Numbered from the stretch's first letter, positions 35,522 to 44,061 are shown. The stretch is DNA of 64,000 bases from Amycolatopsis sp. NBC_01488 (GCF_036227105.1 NZ_CP109434.1:5055001-5119000); one strand, 5' to 3'. Program-made: numbers and translations. Notes: generated by a model not told the origin, from the letters alone.

Positions 35522-36121
35522 TCAGCGCCGCAGGCCGACCAGCTTCACCAGGAACCGGTCGAGCTGCTCGCCGGCGGGCGGCCACGGCAGATCGGGCTCG
35601 TTGATCCGCTGCGCCAGCATGCCGTTGACGGCCGTCCGCAGGTCGATGGCCACGGTCGCGGCGTCGTCGGCCGGGGCCAGGCCGGCGTCCATGCACGCCT
35701 GGACGGCCTCGGTGGTGCGCGCGACCATGACCTCCTTGAACGGCATGCCGTGGCGCCGGTGGACCTTGCTTTCGTGCAGCACCTTGTAGAGCCCGGAGTG
35801 CTCCCGCGCCCAGTCCGCCTGCGCCAGGATGCGGGCGCGTAGCGCGGCGGCCGGGTCGGACGCGGCCGCGGCGGCGTCGTCGCCGGTGCGGACCAGCTCC
35901 TCGTGGCAGCGCCGCATCGCGGCCAGCACGAGCGCGTCGCGATCCGGGAAGTGCAGGTAGACCGACGTCGCCGCGATCGACACCGCCCGCGCCACGGCGC
36001 GCAGGGAGAGGGCTTCGTCGTCGGCCAGCTCCTCGAGCATCCGCACGGCGGCCGTGACGATCTCATCGCGCAGCAGGTCGCCCTGGCCGCGGGCGTTGGG
36101 ACGGCGGCGGTTCTCGGTCAT
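35522..36121 (-). CDS. TetR-family regulator
   Basis: 199 residues from ATG 36121 (MTENRRRPNARGQGDLL). The helix-turn-helix is LSLRAVARAVSIAATSVYLHFPDRDALV, with a TetR_C ligand domain after it. It is divergent from the CMD-family gene at 36225. The 103-base gap holds several inverted repeats, so it probably represses itself and that gene. Confidence 0.93.
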   Translation of the reverse strand: MTENRRRPNARGQGDLLRDEIVTAAVRMLEELADDEALSLRAVARAVSIAATSVYLHFPDRDALVLAAMRRCHEELVRTGDDAAAAASDPAAALRARILAQADWAREHSGLYKVLHESKVHRRHGMPFKEVMVARTTEAVQACMDAGLAPADDAATVAIDLRTAVNGMLAQRINEPDLPWPPAGEQLDRFLVKLVGLRR

Positions 36122-36132
36122 GGTCGGTCCAG

Positions 36133-36195
36133 TGTAGCTGGACACCCATCGCGCTACAGGTGTAGCGTCACTTGCACTACGGCTGTAGCGCTACG
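36133..36195. promoter_or_regulatory. TetR-type operators between divergent genes
   Basis: CGCTACA GG TGTAGCG (36152-36167) is a perfect inverted repeat. TGTAGCGCTACG (36184-36195) contains the palindrome TAGCGCTA, and CTAC GGCT GTAG (36177-36188) overlaps it. All share TGTAG(C). They sit between the TetR start and the CMD gene and are the obvious operator set for that regulator. Confidence 0.65.
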
Positions 36196-36224
36196 AACGT
36201 TCACCACACTGAGGGAGCACGATC

Positions 36225-36935
36225 TTGACCACGACCGAAACGCCGACCAACCTCGAGCGGCTCGCCGCTCTCGACCCGGTCTTCGCCCAGATGGTCGGCG
36301 CGACCGCGAAGTACGTCCGGGCGGTCCCGGAGCTGACCGACCGCGAGAAGGCGTTCCTGAGCGTCACGGCCGACGTCTGCCAGGCGAGCCTGGGCTTGGC
36401 CTTCCGCGCCCACGTGCAGGCCGGGCTGGCCGCCGGAGTGTCCACCGCGGACATCCGCGCGCTGCTGCGGTTCGTCTCCTACGACTGCGGCTACCACGCC
36501 GCGACGGCGGGCATCGAACGGATCGCCGAACTGGAGGAGGAACTCGGCATCGCCCGCCCGGAAGCCGAAGCTCTCGCGCCGGAACTGCTGTCGACCGGGC
36601 CGGACGCGGCGCCCAGCCCGCTCCCGGAACCGACCCGGGCCCGGCTGACCGAGCTGGACCCGCACTTCACGGGGTTCTTCGACCTGCAGTCGCGGATGCG
36701 CACCGGCCATGGCCCCGGCACGCTCAGCGAACGCGAACGCGGCCTGGTCAGCCTCAGCGTCGACGTCCACTACCAGACGCTGGCCGACACGTTCCGCGCG
36801 CACGTGGGGCGCGCCCGGCGCGGCGGCGCGGCACCGGAGGACGTGCGGGCCGCGCTGCGGTTCGTCGCCCAGTACGGCGTCACCCGGGCCTGGCACGCCT
36901 GGGAAGCGCTGAACCCGATTCTGGCGGAGAGCTAA
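36225..36935 (+). CDS. Carboxymuconolactone decarboxylase-family protein (two CMD repeats)
   Basis: 236 residues; TTG start at 36225 after GAGGGAG. Two CMD-like helical repeats: residues about 25-110 (LTDREKAFLSVTADVCQASLG, AHVQAGLAAGVSTADIRALLRF) and 130-230. The AhpD-type CxxC is absent from both (no redox pair), so peroxidase-like activity is unlikely. TetR control is implied by the operator region. Its TAA overlaps the TAG of the convergent MarR gene in CTAA. Confidence 0.88.
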   Translation: MTTTETPTNLERLAALDPVFAQMVGATAKYVRAVPELTDREKAFLSVTADVCQASLGLAFRAHVQAGLAAGVSTADIRALLRFVSYDCGYHAATAGIERIAELEEELGIARPEAEALAPELLSTGPDAAPSPLPEPTRARLTELDPHFTGFFDLQSRMRTGHGPGTLSERERGLVSLSVDVHYQTLADTFRAHVGRARRGGAAPEDVRAALRFVAQYGVTRAWHAWEALNPILAES

Positions 36936-37384
36936 CCGAGGACCTCGTCCGCGAGCCGGCTGAGGTAGGCCGCGAACCGTTCGCGATCTTCGCGGTCCCA
37001 GTCGCCCACCAGCGCCTCGAACGCCTGGCGCTGGTGGGCCTGCGAAGCGGCGAGGAACTCCTTCGCCGTGTCGGTCAGGGTCAGTACCGCGCGGCGCGCG
37101 TCCCGGGCCGACGTCGAGCGCGCCACGAAGCCGTCGCGGCTCGCTTCGCCGACCATCCGGCTGGCCACCGAGCGGTCGACGCCCAGCTGGCGGGCGACGT
37201 CGGCGACCGTCACCTCGTCGCCGGCCGCGCCGTCGATCGCCTGGATGACGAACAGGTTCGGCACGGTCCACGCCGGTGGGGCGCCGTCGGCGAACCGCTC
37301 GACGACGTCCGGGGCCCACTGGCGCGCCCAGTGGCGGACCAGGCGGAACAGGGCCGGGCCGCCGTCGGACCTTGATGCGTGCAT
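36932..37384 (-). CDS. MarR-family regulator
   Basis: 150 residues from ATG 37384 (MHASRSDGG). The winged helix is VTVADVARQLGVDRSVASRMVGEASRDGFVAR with the wing SARDARRAVLTLTD. It is divergent from the MFS gene. Both genes start inside one long inverted repeat, so it should repress itself and the exporter and be released by a ligand the exporter removes. The -10-like TATAAC on this strand is only a few bases from the ATG, so the mRNA may be leaderless. Confidence 0.93.
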   Translation of the reverse strand: MHASRSDGGPALFRLVRHWARQWAPDVVERFADGAPPAWTVPNLFVIQAIDGAAGDEVTVADVARQLGVDRSVASRMVGEASRDGFVARSTSARDARRAVLTLTDTAKEFLAASQAHQRQAFEALVGDWDREDRERFAAYLSRLADEVLG

Positions 37385-37399
37385 AAGGCACGTTATAAT
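37372..37399 (+). promoter_or_regulatory. Promoter of the MFS gene (leaderless)
   Basis: TTGATG (37372-37377), a 16-base spacer, then a perfect TATAAT (37394-37399). Transcription would start about 37406, two or three bases before the ATG at 37409. No Shine-Dalgarno sequence can fit, so the transcript should be leaderless or nearly so. Confidence 0.7.
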
Positions 37400-37419
37400 G
37401 TGTGCTTTATGCACGCATC
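37374..37419. promoter_or_regulatory. Palindromic MarR operator covering two start codons
   Basis: GATGCGTGCATAA (37374-37386) and TTATGCACGCATC (37407-37419) are perfect 13-bp inverted arms. Each arm is itself a dyad (ATGC..GCAT) and contains a start codon: the MarR ATG (37384) and the MFS ATG (37409). As a result both proteins begin MHASR. MarR bound here would cover both promoters and both starts. Confidence 0.8.
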
Positions 37420-38767
37420 TCGGAACCTCGCCTTCGCCGGCCTGCTGCTCGGCATGGCCATGGCCCAGCTCGACGGCCTGATCGTCGCCGCGGCCCTGCC
37501 CTCGGTCGGCGCCGACCTGCACGCCCGCACCGGGCTGGTCGCGGTGACCGCCGCCGGCCTGCTCACGCTCACCGTCGCGACGCCGCTGCACGGCAGGCTC
37601 GGCGACCTCCACGGCCGCCGAATCTCCTTCGTCGCCTCGATTCTCGTGTTCGCCGCGGCCTCGGCGTGGTGTGCCGCCGCGCCCGATCTCGGCTCGCTGG
37701 TCGCCGCCCGCGCCCTGCAGGGCCTGGGCGGGAGCGGGTTGATCGTCACGGCGATGAGTGCGCTCGGCGAGCTGTTCGAGCGCGATGAGCTGCTGCGCCG
37801 CCAGGGCTGGCAGACCGCCGTGTTCGCGGCGGCCACGCTCGGCGGGCCGCCGCTGGGCGGGCTCCTCGCCGCCGGCCCGGGCTGGCGGTGGATCTTCCTG
37901 GTCAACCTCCCGCTGTGCGTGCCCGCCCTGGTGCTCGGCCTGCGCGGACTGCCTGCGAAACCCCGTCGCGCCCAGGAGAAGTTCGACGTCGGGAGCAGTC
38001 TCCTGCTCGTGGCCGCGGGGTCGGCGGTCGTCGCGCTCGGGACCGTCGACGGCCTCGCGCGCAGTCCACTGTGGACGCCGGTCCTGGCCGGAACGGCCGT
38101 GGTCGCCGGATTCCTGTTCGTGCGCAGGCAACGCCGTGCGAAGAGCCCGCTGATCTCGCCGAAGGTCTTCGCGGACGCCGTCCTGGCGCGCGCGGTGGTG
38201 GTCAACGGCCTGGCGGGCGCGGCCCTCTACGGCACCTTCACCTACGTCGCGCTGGTCGCCGCGCTGAGCGCGGGCGCGGCCGGGACCGGCGCGCTGCTCG
38301 TCGCGATGACGGCCGGGCAGCTCACGCTGTCCGCGTCGTTCGCCGCGCTGGCCCGCCGCCGCCCGGACCTGACGGCGTGGGGCCGGGCCGGCTGCCTGCT
38401 CGGCACGGCCGGGCTCGCCGCGATCGCCGTCGCGGCCGCCCGGGACGGGACGCCGTGGCTCCTGGCACCGGGGCTGTTCGCGGTCGGCGCGGCCTTCGCG
38501 GTCTGCACGTCCGCCTACACCGTCCTGGGCCAGACCCGCGCCCGGCGCGAGCTGATGGGCGTCACGCTGGGCTCGCTGACCTTCGCCCGGCAGGCCGGCG
38601 GGCTGGCCGGGGCCGCGGTGTTCGGCTGGCTCGCGCTGGCCACGACCGGCGCGCTCGGTGCCGCCGGGCTCACCGTCGTGTTCGCTTCCGCGGCCGCGAT
38701 CATGCTCGTGGCCTGCGTCACCGCGCCCGCTGTCACGTCTTCCGAGGCGGTCTCGTCCTCCTCGTGA
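37409..38767 (+). CDS. MFS transporter (drug/H+ antiporter, EmrB/QacA-like)
   Basis: 452 residues from ATG 37409. At least twelve membrane segments are visible. Motif A is GRLGDLHGRR (about residue 60), and the motif C-like GGPPLGGLLA lies at the end of helix 5. It likely exports a toxic compound that also inactivates the divergent MarR protein. Its 3' end contains a likely ECF41 promoter for the next gene. Confidence 0.92.
   Translation: MHASRNLAFAGLLLGMAMAQLDGLIVAAALPSVGADLHARTGLVAVTAAGLLTLTVATPLHGRLGDLHGRRISFVASILVFAAASAWCAAAPDLGSLVAARALQGLGGSGLIVTAMSALGELFERDELLRRQGWQTAVFAAATLGGPPLGGLLAAGPGWRWIFLVNLPLCVPALVLGLRGLPAKPRRAQEKFDVGSSLLLVAAGSAVVALGTVDGLARSPLWTPVLAGTAVVAGFLFVRRQRRAKSPLISPKVFADAVLARAVVVNGLAGAALYGTFTYVALVAALSAGAAGTGALLVAMTAGQLTLSASFAALARRRPDLTAWGRAGCLLGTAGLAAIAVAAARDGTPWLLAPGLFAVGAAFAVCTSAYTVLGQTRARRELMGVTLGSLTFARQAGGLAGAAVFGWLALATTGALGAAGLTVVFASAAAIMLVACVTAPAVTSSEAVSSSS
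38731..38757 (+). promoter_or_regulatory. Candidate ECF41-type promoter for the CMD gene
   Basis: TGTCACG (38731-38737), 16 bases, then CGTC (38754-38757). From memory this matches the ECF41 consensus TGTCACA-N16-CGTC. It lies inside the end of the MFS gene, with a predicted start near 38764, about 26 bases before the CMD ATG. The ECF41-like sigma gene is the next gene but convergent. Confidence 0.6.
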
Positions 38768-38789
38768 CCGCGAACGAAGGAGAACGCAG

Positions 38790-39356
38790 ATGCCTCGCAT
38801 CCCCGCGAAGAAGACGTCCGAAGCCGGCCTGTTCCTCAAGCTGGCCTACCGGATCGCCGGCCGGCGCTACGGCGCGGTGCCCGAGCCGATGGCCGTCGCC
38901 GCGCACCACCGCGGCCTGCTGCGGACGTACCTGGTGCACGAGCTGCTGGCCGAGCGGGCGTCGAAGAAGGTGCCGGCGAACGTGCGCGAGCTCGCCGTCT
39001 ACCGCGTCGCGACCCGGATCGGCTGCTCGTGGTGCGTCGACTTCGGGACGATGCTGCAGAAGCACGACGGCCTGGACATCGAGCGGCTGAAGAAGATCGA
39101 CGACTACGCGACCTCGCCCGCGTTCAGCCACCAGGAACGGCTCGCGATCGCCTACGCCGACGCCATGTCCGGCGAGCGGATCACCGTCACCGACGAGCAG
39201 GTCGCCGAGCTGGAGCGCGAGTTCGGCCGCGACGGCGTCGTCGAACTGACCTACCAGATCGCGCTGGAGAATTCGCGCGCCCGGATGAACAGCGCGCTCG
39301 GCATCGTCGACCAGGGCTTCACCTCGGGTGACGCCTGCCGCGTCCCGCTCCCGTAG
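38790..39356 (+). CDS. Carboxymuconolactone decarboxylase/AhpD-family protein (ECF41 partner)
   Basis: 188 residues from ATG 38790 after GAAGGAG. The AhpD-type active site is present: IGCSWCVDFGTML (CxxC) with Glu and Tyr/His in the surrounding helix. It could act as a thiol peroxidase-like or decarboxylase-like enzyme. CMD proteins are classic neighbours and targets of ECF41 sigma factors (the COE class), and a matching promoter lies upstream. Confidence 0.9.
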   Translation: MPRIPAKKTSEAGLFLKLAYRIAGRRYGAVPEPMAVAAHHRGLLRTYLVHELLAERASKKVPANVRELAVYRVATRIGCSWCVDFGTMLQKHDGLDIERLKKIDDYATSPAFSHQERLAIAYADAMSGERITVTDEQVAELEREFGRDGVVELTYQIALENSRARMNSALGIVDQGFTSGDACRVPLP

Positions 39357-39383
39357 GACCGGGAATCGGACCTGCCGCGGGCA

Positions 39384-40337
39384 TCACGCGGGCGCGGCGC
39401 CGGGACGCGTGATCCGGGTCAGCTTGTCCGGGTTGACGATGTCGTAGATGGCCACGATCCTGCCGTCGCGGATGCTGACCGACTGGACGTGCTCGTCGAG
39501 CGCCAGGAAGCCCTCGCGGCCCGGCATCGGCGGCAGGTACATCCCGAGGTCGCCGTTGACCAGCACCGGTTCGCCGCGCTCGGCCATGCCGGGCGCGTAC
39601 TTGCGCATGAGGCCCACGAAGAACCGGGCGATCTTGTCCGGCCCGACGATGAGCTGGCGCGCGGTGCGGCCCTTGCCGTTCGAGTCGCCGATGAGCACGA
39701 CGTCCGGAGCCAGCAGCTCGGTCATCGCCCGGATGTCGCCCTCCTGCAGCGCGGTGACGAACTTCTTGAGGATCTTCGCCTGGTCGTCCAGCGGCACGCG
39801 CGGCGCCGGGTCGGCGTCGGCGAGCGCCTTGCGGCCGCGGGACGCGTGCTGGCGAGCGGCCTCGGCCGAGACGCCGAGCGCGTCGGCGATCTCCGAGAAC
39901 GGCACCGAGAAGGCGTCGTGCAGCACGAACGCGACCCGCTGCTCCGGGGTCAGCTTGTCGAGCACGACCAGCGCGGCCATCCGCAGCCCGTCGTCACGGA
40001 CCGCGACGTCGAGGGGATCTTCGCTCACTGGCCGCCCGAACGGCGTCACCACCGGCTCGGGCAGCCAGTTGCCGACGTACTTCTCCCGCCGCGCGGGGGC
40101 CGACTTGAGCCGGTCGAGGCAGATCCGGCCGACGACCGTGGTGAGCCAGCCGCGCAGGTCGCGGATCGCCACGCGGCCGGCGTCGTCGAGCCCGGCCAGG
40201 CGCAGCCAGGACTCCTGGACCGCGTCCTCGGCGTCGGCACGCGTGCCGGTCAGCCGGTAGGCGACCCCGATCAGGTGATCGCGGTGCGCGGCGAACTCCG
40301 CGGCGAGGGTTTCCTGGGCGGTGGGCGTGGAGGCCAT
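39384..40337 (-). CDS. sigJ: ECF41-like sigma factor with SnoaL-like C-terminal domain (SigJ type)
   Basis: 317 residues from ATG 40337. Sigma-2 region: LIGVAYRLTGTRADAEDAVQESWLRL. Sigma-4: LTPEQRVAFVLHDAFSVPFSEIADALGVS. The last 110 residues form a SnoaL/NTF2-like domain that in ECF41 factors replaces an anti-sigma factor. It carries the conserved NPDKL near the end (DIVNPDKLTRI). It is convergent with the CMD gene, its likely target. I use sigJ as a type label, not proof of orthology. Confidence 0.9.
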   Translation of the reverse strand: MASTPTAQETLAAEFAAHRDHLIGVAYRLTGTRADAEDAVQESWLRLAGLDDAGRVAIRDLRGWLTTVVGRICLDRLKSAPARREKYVGNWLPEPVVTPFGRPVSEDPLDVAVRDDGLRMAALVVLDKLTPEQRVAFVLHDAFSVPFSEIADALGVSAEAARQHASRGRKALADADPAPRVPLDDQAKILKKFVTALQEGDIRAMTELLAPDVVLIGDSNGKGRTARQLIVGPDKIARFFVGLMRKYAPGMAERGEPVLVNGDLGMYLPPMPGREGFLALDEHVQSVSIRDGRIVAIYDIVNPDKLTRITRPGAAPA

Positions 40338-40407
40338 CTCCCGAGTGTGCCGCACGCGAGGGGAGACGGGACGAGGGGAGACAGCGCAGCAGACTAGAGT
40401 GGTCGCC

Positions 40408-42312
40408 GTGGCAGGACGGATTCGGGAGAGCGACATCGCGGAGGTGCGCGAGCGGAACCGGATCGACGAGGTCGTCGGGGAGTACGTGGCGCTGCGCCGC
40501 GCCGGTGGAGGCAGCCTGAAGGGCCTCTGCCCGTTCCACAACGAGAAGACCCCGTCGTTCAACGTCCGCCCGACGCACGGCACCTTCCACTGCTTCGGCT
40601 GTGGCGAGGGCGGCGACGTGATCAAGTTCATCCAGAAGATCGACCTGATCACGTTCGTGGAAGCCGTCGAGCGGCTGGCCGACCGGGTCGGCATCCGGCT
40701 CACCTACGAAGGCGGCGGCGCGACGATCCAGCGCGACCGCGGCAGCCGCAGCCGGCTGATCGAGGCACACCGGGCCGCCCAGGAGTTCTACGCCGAGCAG
40801 CTGGTCACCGACGAGGCGCGCGCGGCGCGGGACTTCCTGTCCGAGCGCGGGTTCGACGCGGCCGCGGCGAAGACGTTCGGCTGCGGGTACGCCCCCGGCG
40901 GCTGGGACAAGCTGACGAAGCACCTGCTCAACCGCGGTTTCGAGGTCAAGGAGCTGCTGACGGCGGGGCTGTCCAAGGAGGGCCAGCGCGGCCCGATGGA
41001 CCGCTTCCACCGGCGCCTCGTCTGGCCGATCCGCGACGTCGGCAACGAGGTCGTCGGCTTCGGTGCCCGGCGGCTGTTCGACGACGACCGGATCTCGGCG
41101 AAGTACCTCAACACCGCCGAGTCGCCGATCTACAAGAAGTCGCAGGTCATGTTCGGCCTCGACCTGGCCAAGCGCGAGATCGCGAAGCGGCACCAGGTCG
41201 TCGTGGTCGAGGGCTACACCGACGTGATGGCGATGCACGCGGCGGGCGTGCCGACGGCGGTCGCGTCGTCGGGCACGGCGTTCGGCGAAGACCACATGAA
41301 GGTGCTTCGCCGGCTGATGATGGACGACGACGCCTTCCGCGGCGAAGTGATCTTCACCTTCGACGGCGACGAAGCGGGCCAGAAAGCCGCACTCAAGGCG
41401 TTCGAGGGTGACCAGACGTTCGCCGGTCAGACCTACATCGCGGTCGCGCCGGACGGCATGGACCCGTGCGAGCTGCGGCTGGCCAAGGGCGACAGCGCGG
41501 TGAAGGACCTGGTCGCGCGGCGGACCCCGCTGTTCGAGTTCGTCATCCGGAGCACGCTCAAGAACTACGACCTCGACTCGGTCGACGGCCAGGTCGCGGC
41601 GCTGCAGAAGACAGTGCCGATGGTCGCGTCGATCAAGGACCGCGCGGCCCGCGACGGCTACGCGTCGAAGCTCGCCTGGTGGGTCGGCTGGCAGGACGTC
41701 GCGCAGGTGGTCAACCGGGTCCGCGGCAGCGCGGGCGCGACCGACCGGCGTGGCGGCCCGCCCCTCAAGCAACCGGCCCGCGTCGGTGCTCCGGAGGCTT
41801 CGGCGACGCCGGACGTGGCCCGCCCGGCGCCGAAGGACCCGCGGTTCGCCGTCCAGCGCGAGGCGTTGAAGGCCGCGCTGCAGCAGCCCGCGATCGCCGG
41901 GCCGGAGTACGACGCGCTGCCGCTGGAGGCGTTCACGCACCCGGTGTACGTCGCGGTGCACGAGGCCGTGCTCAAGGCGGGCGGTGCGGGCTCGGGCCTG
42001 ACCGGCCCGGCGCTGCTGGACGCGGCGGCCCCGCACTGTCCGGAAGGGACGGTCCGGCGCGTGCTGTCCGAGCTGGCCGTGGAACCGTTGCAGGCCAAGG
42101 ACGAAGTCGACTCCCGGTACATCTCGTCGATCCTCGCCCGGCTGCAGGAGGGGCTCGTCGGCCGGCAGATCGCGGAGATCAAGGGCAAGCTGCAGCGGCT
42201 CTCGCCGGTCGAAGCGCCGGACGACTACCGCGCGCTGTTCGGCGACCTCGTCGCGCTGGAGCAGTACAAGAAGTCGCTGGGCGAGCAGGCCGCCGCCGGC
42301 GCGTGGGGCTGA
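40408..42312 (+). CDS. dnaG: DNA primase DnaG
   Basis: 634 residues from GTG 40408 (VAGRIRESDIAEVRERN); another GTG at 40399 is possible. Domains: N-terminal CHC2 zinc finger (CPFHNEKTPSFN, CFGCGEGGDV), catalytic TOPRIM (VVEGYTDVMAMHAAG, FTFDGDEAGQKAA), and a C-terminal DnaB-interaction domain. It makes RNA primers for replication. In M. tuberculosis it sits next to dgt. Confidence 0.96.
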   Translation: MAGRIRESDIAEVRERNRIDEVVGEYVALRRAGGGSLKGLCPFHNEKTPSFNVRPTHGTFHCFGCGEGGDVIKFIQKIDLITFVEAVERLADRVGIRLTYEGGGATIQRDRGSRSRLIEAHRAAQEFYAEQLVTDEARAARDFLSERGFDAAAAKTFGCGYAPGGWDKLTKHLLNRGFEVKELLTAGLSKEGQRGPMDRFHRRLVWPIRDVGNEVVGFGARRLFDDDRISAKYLNTAESPIYKKSQVMFGLDLAKREIAKRHQVVVVEGYTDVMAMHAAGVPTAVASSGTAFGEDHMKVLRRLMMDDDAFRGEVIFTFDGDEAGQKAALKAFEGDQTFAGQTYIAVAPDGMDPCELRLAKGDSAVKDLVARRTPLFEFVIRSTLKNYDLDSVDGQVAALQKTVPMVASIKDRAARDGYASKLAWWVGWQDVAQVVNRVRGSAGATDRRGGPPLKQPARVGAPEASATPDVARPAPKDPRFAVQREALKAALQQPAIAGPEYDALPLEAFTHPVYVAVHEAVLKAGGAGSGLTGPALLDAAAPHCPEGTVRRVLSELAVEPLQAKDEVDSRYISSILARLQEGLVGRQIAEIKGKLQRLSPVEAPDDYRALFGDLVALEQYKKSLGEQAAAGAWG

Positions 42313-42313
42313 C

Positions 42314-42835
42314 GTGGGGTTCCTGCGCCGGTTGCTGGGCGACCGCACGCCGGCCGGGTTCGCCGGCGTCCTGGAGCCGGGCGAGGACGTCGTCGACAGC
42401 GCCCCGGTCGAGGGCGGCGGGCACCTCGTCGTGACGCAGCTCGGGCTGTGGGTCCCTGCCGAAGACGGGGCGCGGCGCGTCGGCTGGCACCTCGTCGGCA
42501 AGGCGGCCTGGGCGGACGGCGTCTTCACGCTGACCGAGTCGGCCGAGGTGGGCACGGCGGGGTCGGCGGTCGTGCTGGCCGACCGGCCGCCGGTCCGCTA
42601 CCGGCTGCCCTCGCCGGGCAAGGTGCCGCGCGAGGTGCACCTGCGCGTCGAGGGCTCGATCCGCTCGCGGCACCGGCAGGAGATCGGGGCCGGGGGCGCG
42701 TGGTTCGTGCAGCGCAAGGTGCCCGGCCGCGACGGCAGCGTCCTGCAGGTCCGGCCCGACCCGGGCACGGATGCCGAGCTGGTGACGGCCATCGCCGAGC
42801 AGGTCGCCGCGAAGCTGGTCAACCCCGCCGAATAG
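42314..42835 (+). CDS. Conserved hypothetical protein downstream of dnaG
   Basis: 173 residues; GTG at 42314, one base after the dnaG stop. It looks beta-rich, with a PH-like pattern in which polypeptide strands (HLVVTQLGLWVPA, GWHLVGKAAWADGVFTLTE) are followed by a C-terminal helix (DAELVTAIAEQVAAKLV). No signal or membrane segment. Actinobacterial dnaG is commonly followed by such a gene. Function unknown. Confidence 0.82.
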   Translation: MGFLRRLLGDRTPAGFAGVLEPGEDVVDSAPVEGGGHLVVTQLGLWVPAEDGARRVGWHLVGKAAWADGVFTLTESAEVGTAGSAVVLADRPPVRYRLPSPGKVPREVHLRVEGSIRSRHRQEIGAGGAWFVQRKVPGRDGSVLQVRPDPGTDAELVTAIAEQVAAKLVNPAE

Positions 42836-42836
42836 C

Positions 42837-42866
42837 AGTACGCTCGTACTCAGTACAGGCGTACTG
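42837..42866. promoter_or_regulatory. Tandem palindromic operators before the methyltransferase gene
   Basis: AGTACG CT CGTACT (42837-42850) and CAGTAC AGGC GTACTG (42851-42866) are two adjacent perfect inverted repeats sharing AGTAC/GTACT. They lie just after the preceding stop and 17 bases before the GTG at 42884. A dimeric repressor (TetR-like) is likely, but no such regulator gene is adjacent. Confidence 0.6.
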
Positions 42867-42883
42867 TTTGCTGGGAGGCTGCC

Positions 42884-43645
42884 GTGTGGGATCCGGACAA
42901 GTACCTCGACTACGCCGACCTGCGGGCCCGGCCGTTCTACGACCTGGTCTCGCGCATCGGTGCCACCGCGCCGCGACGCGTCGTCGACCTCGGCTGCGGT
43001 CCGGGGAACCTGACGGTGTCGCTCCGGGACCGCTGGCCCGGCGCGGCCCTGGAGTGCGGCGATAGTTCACCTGAAATGGTGGCCGCCGCGCGCTCCCGCG
43101 GTCTCGACGCGTCGCTGCTCGACGTCCGCGACTGGACGCCGGCGCCGGACACCGACGTCGTCGTCTCGAACGCCGTCCTGCAGTGGGTGCCGGACCACTC
43201 GCCGTTGCTCCGCCGCTGGGCTTCCGCACTGCCCTCGGGGGCTTACCTGGCGATCCAGGTGCCGGGCAACTTCAACGCGCCTTCGCACGCGCTGACGCGG
43301 GAACTGGCGGCGTCCCCCGCGTGGTCGTCGCGGCTGGCCGACGTCGTCCTGCGCGAGGACGACGCGGTCTCGAGCCCGCTCGAGTACGCGAACCTCCTGG
43401 CCGACGCTGGCTGCGGCGTCGACGCCTGGGAAACGACGTACGTGCAGCCTCTGCGCGGGCCGTCGCCGGTGCTGGAGTGGATCACCGGGACGGCGCTGCG
43501 CCCGATCCGGGCGGCCCTGCCCGACGCCGAGTGGGAGCAGTTCCGCGCCGAGCTGGCCCCGCGGCTGGCTTCGGCGTACCCGACCCGCGCCGACGGCACG
43601 ACGTGGTTCGAGTTCCGCCGCGTGTTCTTCGTGGCCCAGGTCTAG
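42884..43645 (+). CDS. tam: Trans-aconitate 2-methyltransferase-like SAM methyltransferase
   Basis: 253 residues from GTG 42884 ([21 protein letters not shown]). SAM-binding motif I is [13 protein letters not shown]; further blocks are [25 protein letters not shown] and [13 protein letters not shown], which fit the Tam family. Tam methylates trans-aconitate, a by-product that inhibits aconitase. Its TAG shares CTAG with the convergent small gene. Confidence 0.9.
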   Translation: MWDPDKYLDYADLRARPFYDLVSRIGATAPRRVVDLGCGPGNLTVSLRDRWPGAALECGDSSPEMVAAARSRGLDASLLDVRDWTPAPDTDVVVSNAVLQWVPDHSPLLRRWASALPSGAYLAIQVPGNFNAPSHALTRELAASPAWSSRLADVVLREDDAVSSPLEYANLLADAGCGVDAWETTYVQPLRGPSPVLEWITGTALRPIRAALPDAEWEQFRAELAPRLASAYPTRADGTTWFEFRRVFFVAQV

Positions 43646-43812
43646 CGGCGCACCTTCTCGCTGATCTTGGCCCGGGCGACCCCGGCGGCCCCCTGCACCA
43701 TCGGATGGTCGACGACCCGGCGGTAGGTGCGCACGAGCTGCTCGTACCGCCCCCGGCCTGCCTTGGCGCCCAGCACGTACCCCAGGCCTGCCCCCAGCAG
43801 GAACTTTTTCAT
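43642..43812 (-). CDS. Small YtxH-like protein
   Basis: 56 residues from ATG 43812 ([26 protein letters not shown]), with a glycine-rich helix followed by a basic helical tail ([11 protein letters not shown]). This is the common short YtxH-like membrane-associated type of actinobacteria. The stop TAG overlaps the methyltransferase stop in the palindrome CTAG (43642-43645), the same arrangement that the IS element invaded at 18533. Confidence 0.78.
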   Translation of the reverse strand: MKKFLLGAGLGYVLGAKAGRGRYEQLVRTYRRVVDHPMVQGAAGVARAKISEKVRR

Positions 43813-43975
43813 CCGCGTCCACGCCTTCCGTCCGTAGGTCGTCCGACTGTCCATTGTCCAGGAAAACACCCCGAGGGGGCGGCTGCGCCAAGTGGGGGGT
43901 GCCGCGAAGCCGGTGGAGGGCATGGGTTAGAGTTCTTCTCGTCGGTCGGAGACCGGCACCGGAAGTGAGCGACAT

Positions 43976-44048
43976 TCCCCTGTAGCTCAACTGGCAGAGC
44001 ATTCGGCTGTTAACCGGAGGGTTCTTGGTTCGAGTCCAAGCGGGGGAG
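43976..44048 (+). tRNA. tRNA-Asn (GTT)
   Basis: 73 nt. The acceptor TCCCCTG pairs with CGGGGGA (one T-G wobble), with discriminator G. The D arm is GCTCAACTGGCAGAGC, the anticodon arm is TTCGG CTGTTAA CCGGA (anticodon GTT), and the T arm is CTTGG TTCGAGT CCAAG. CCA is not encoded. A strong hairpin follows 13 bases later. Confidence 0.96.
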
Positions 44049-44061
44049 CTTACCGACGAGA

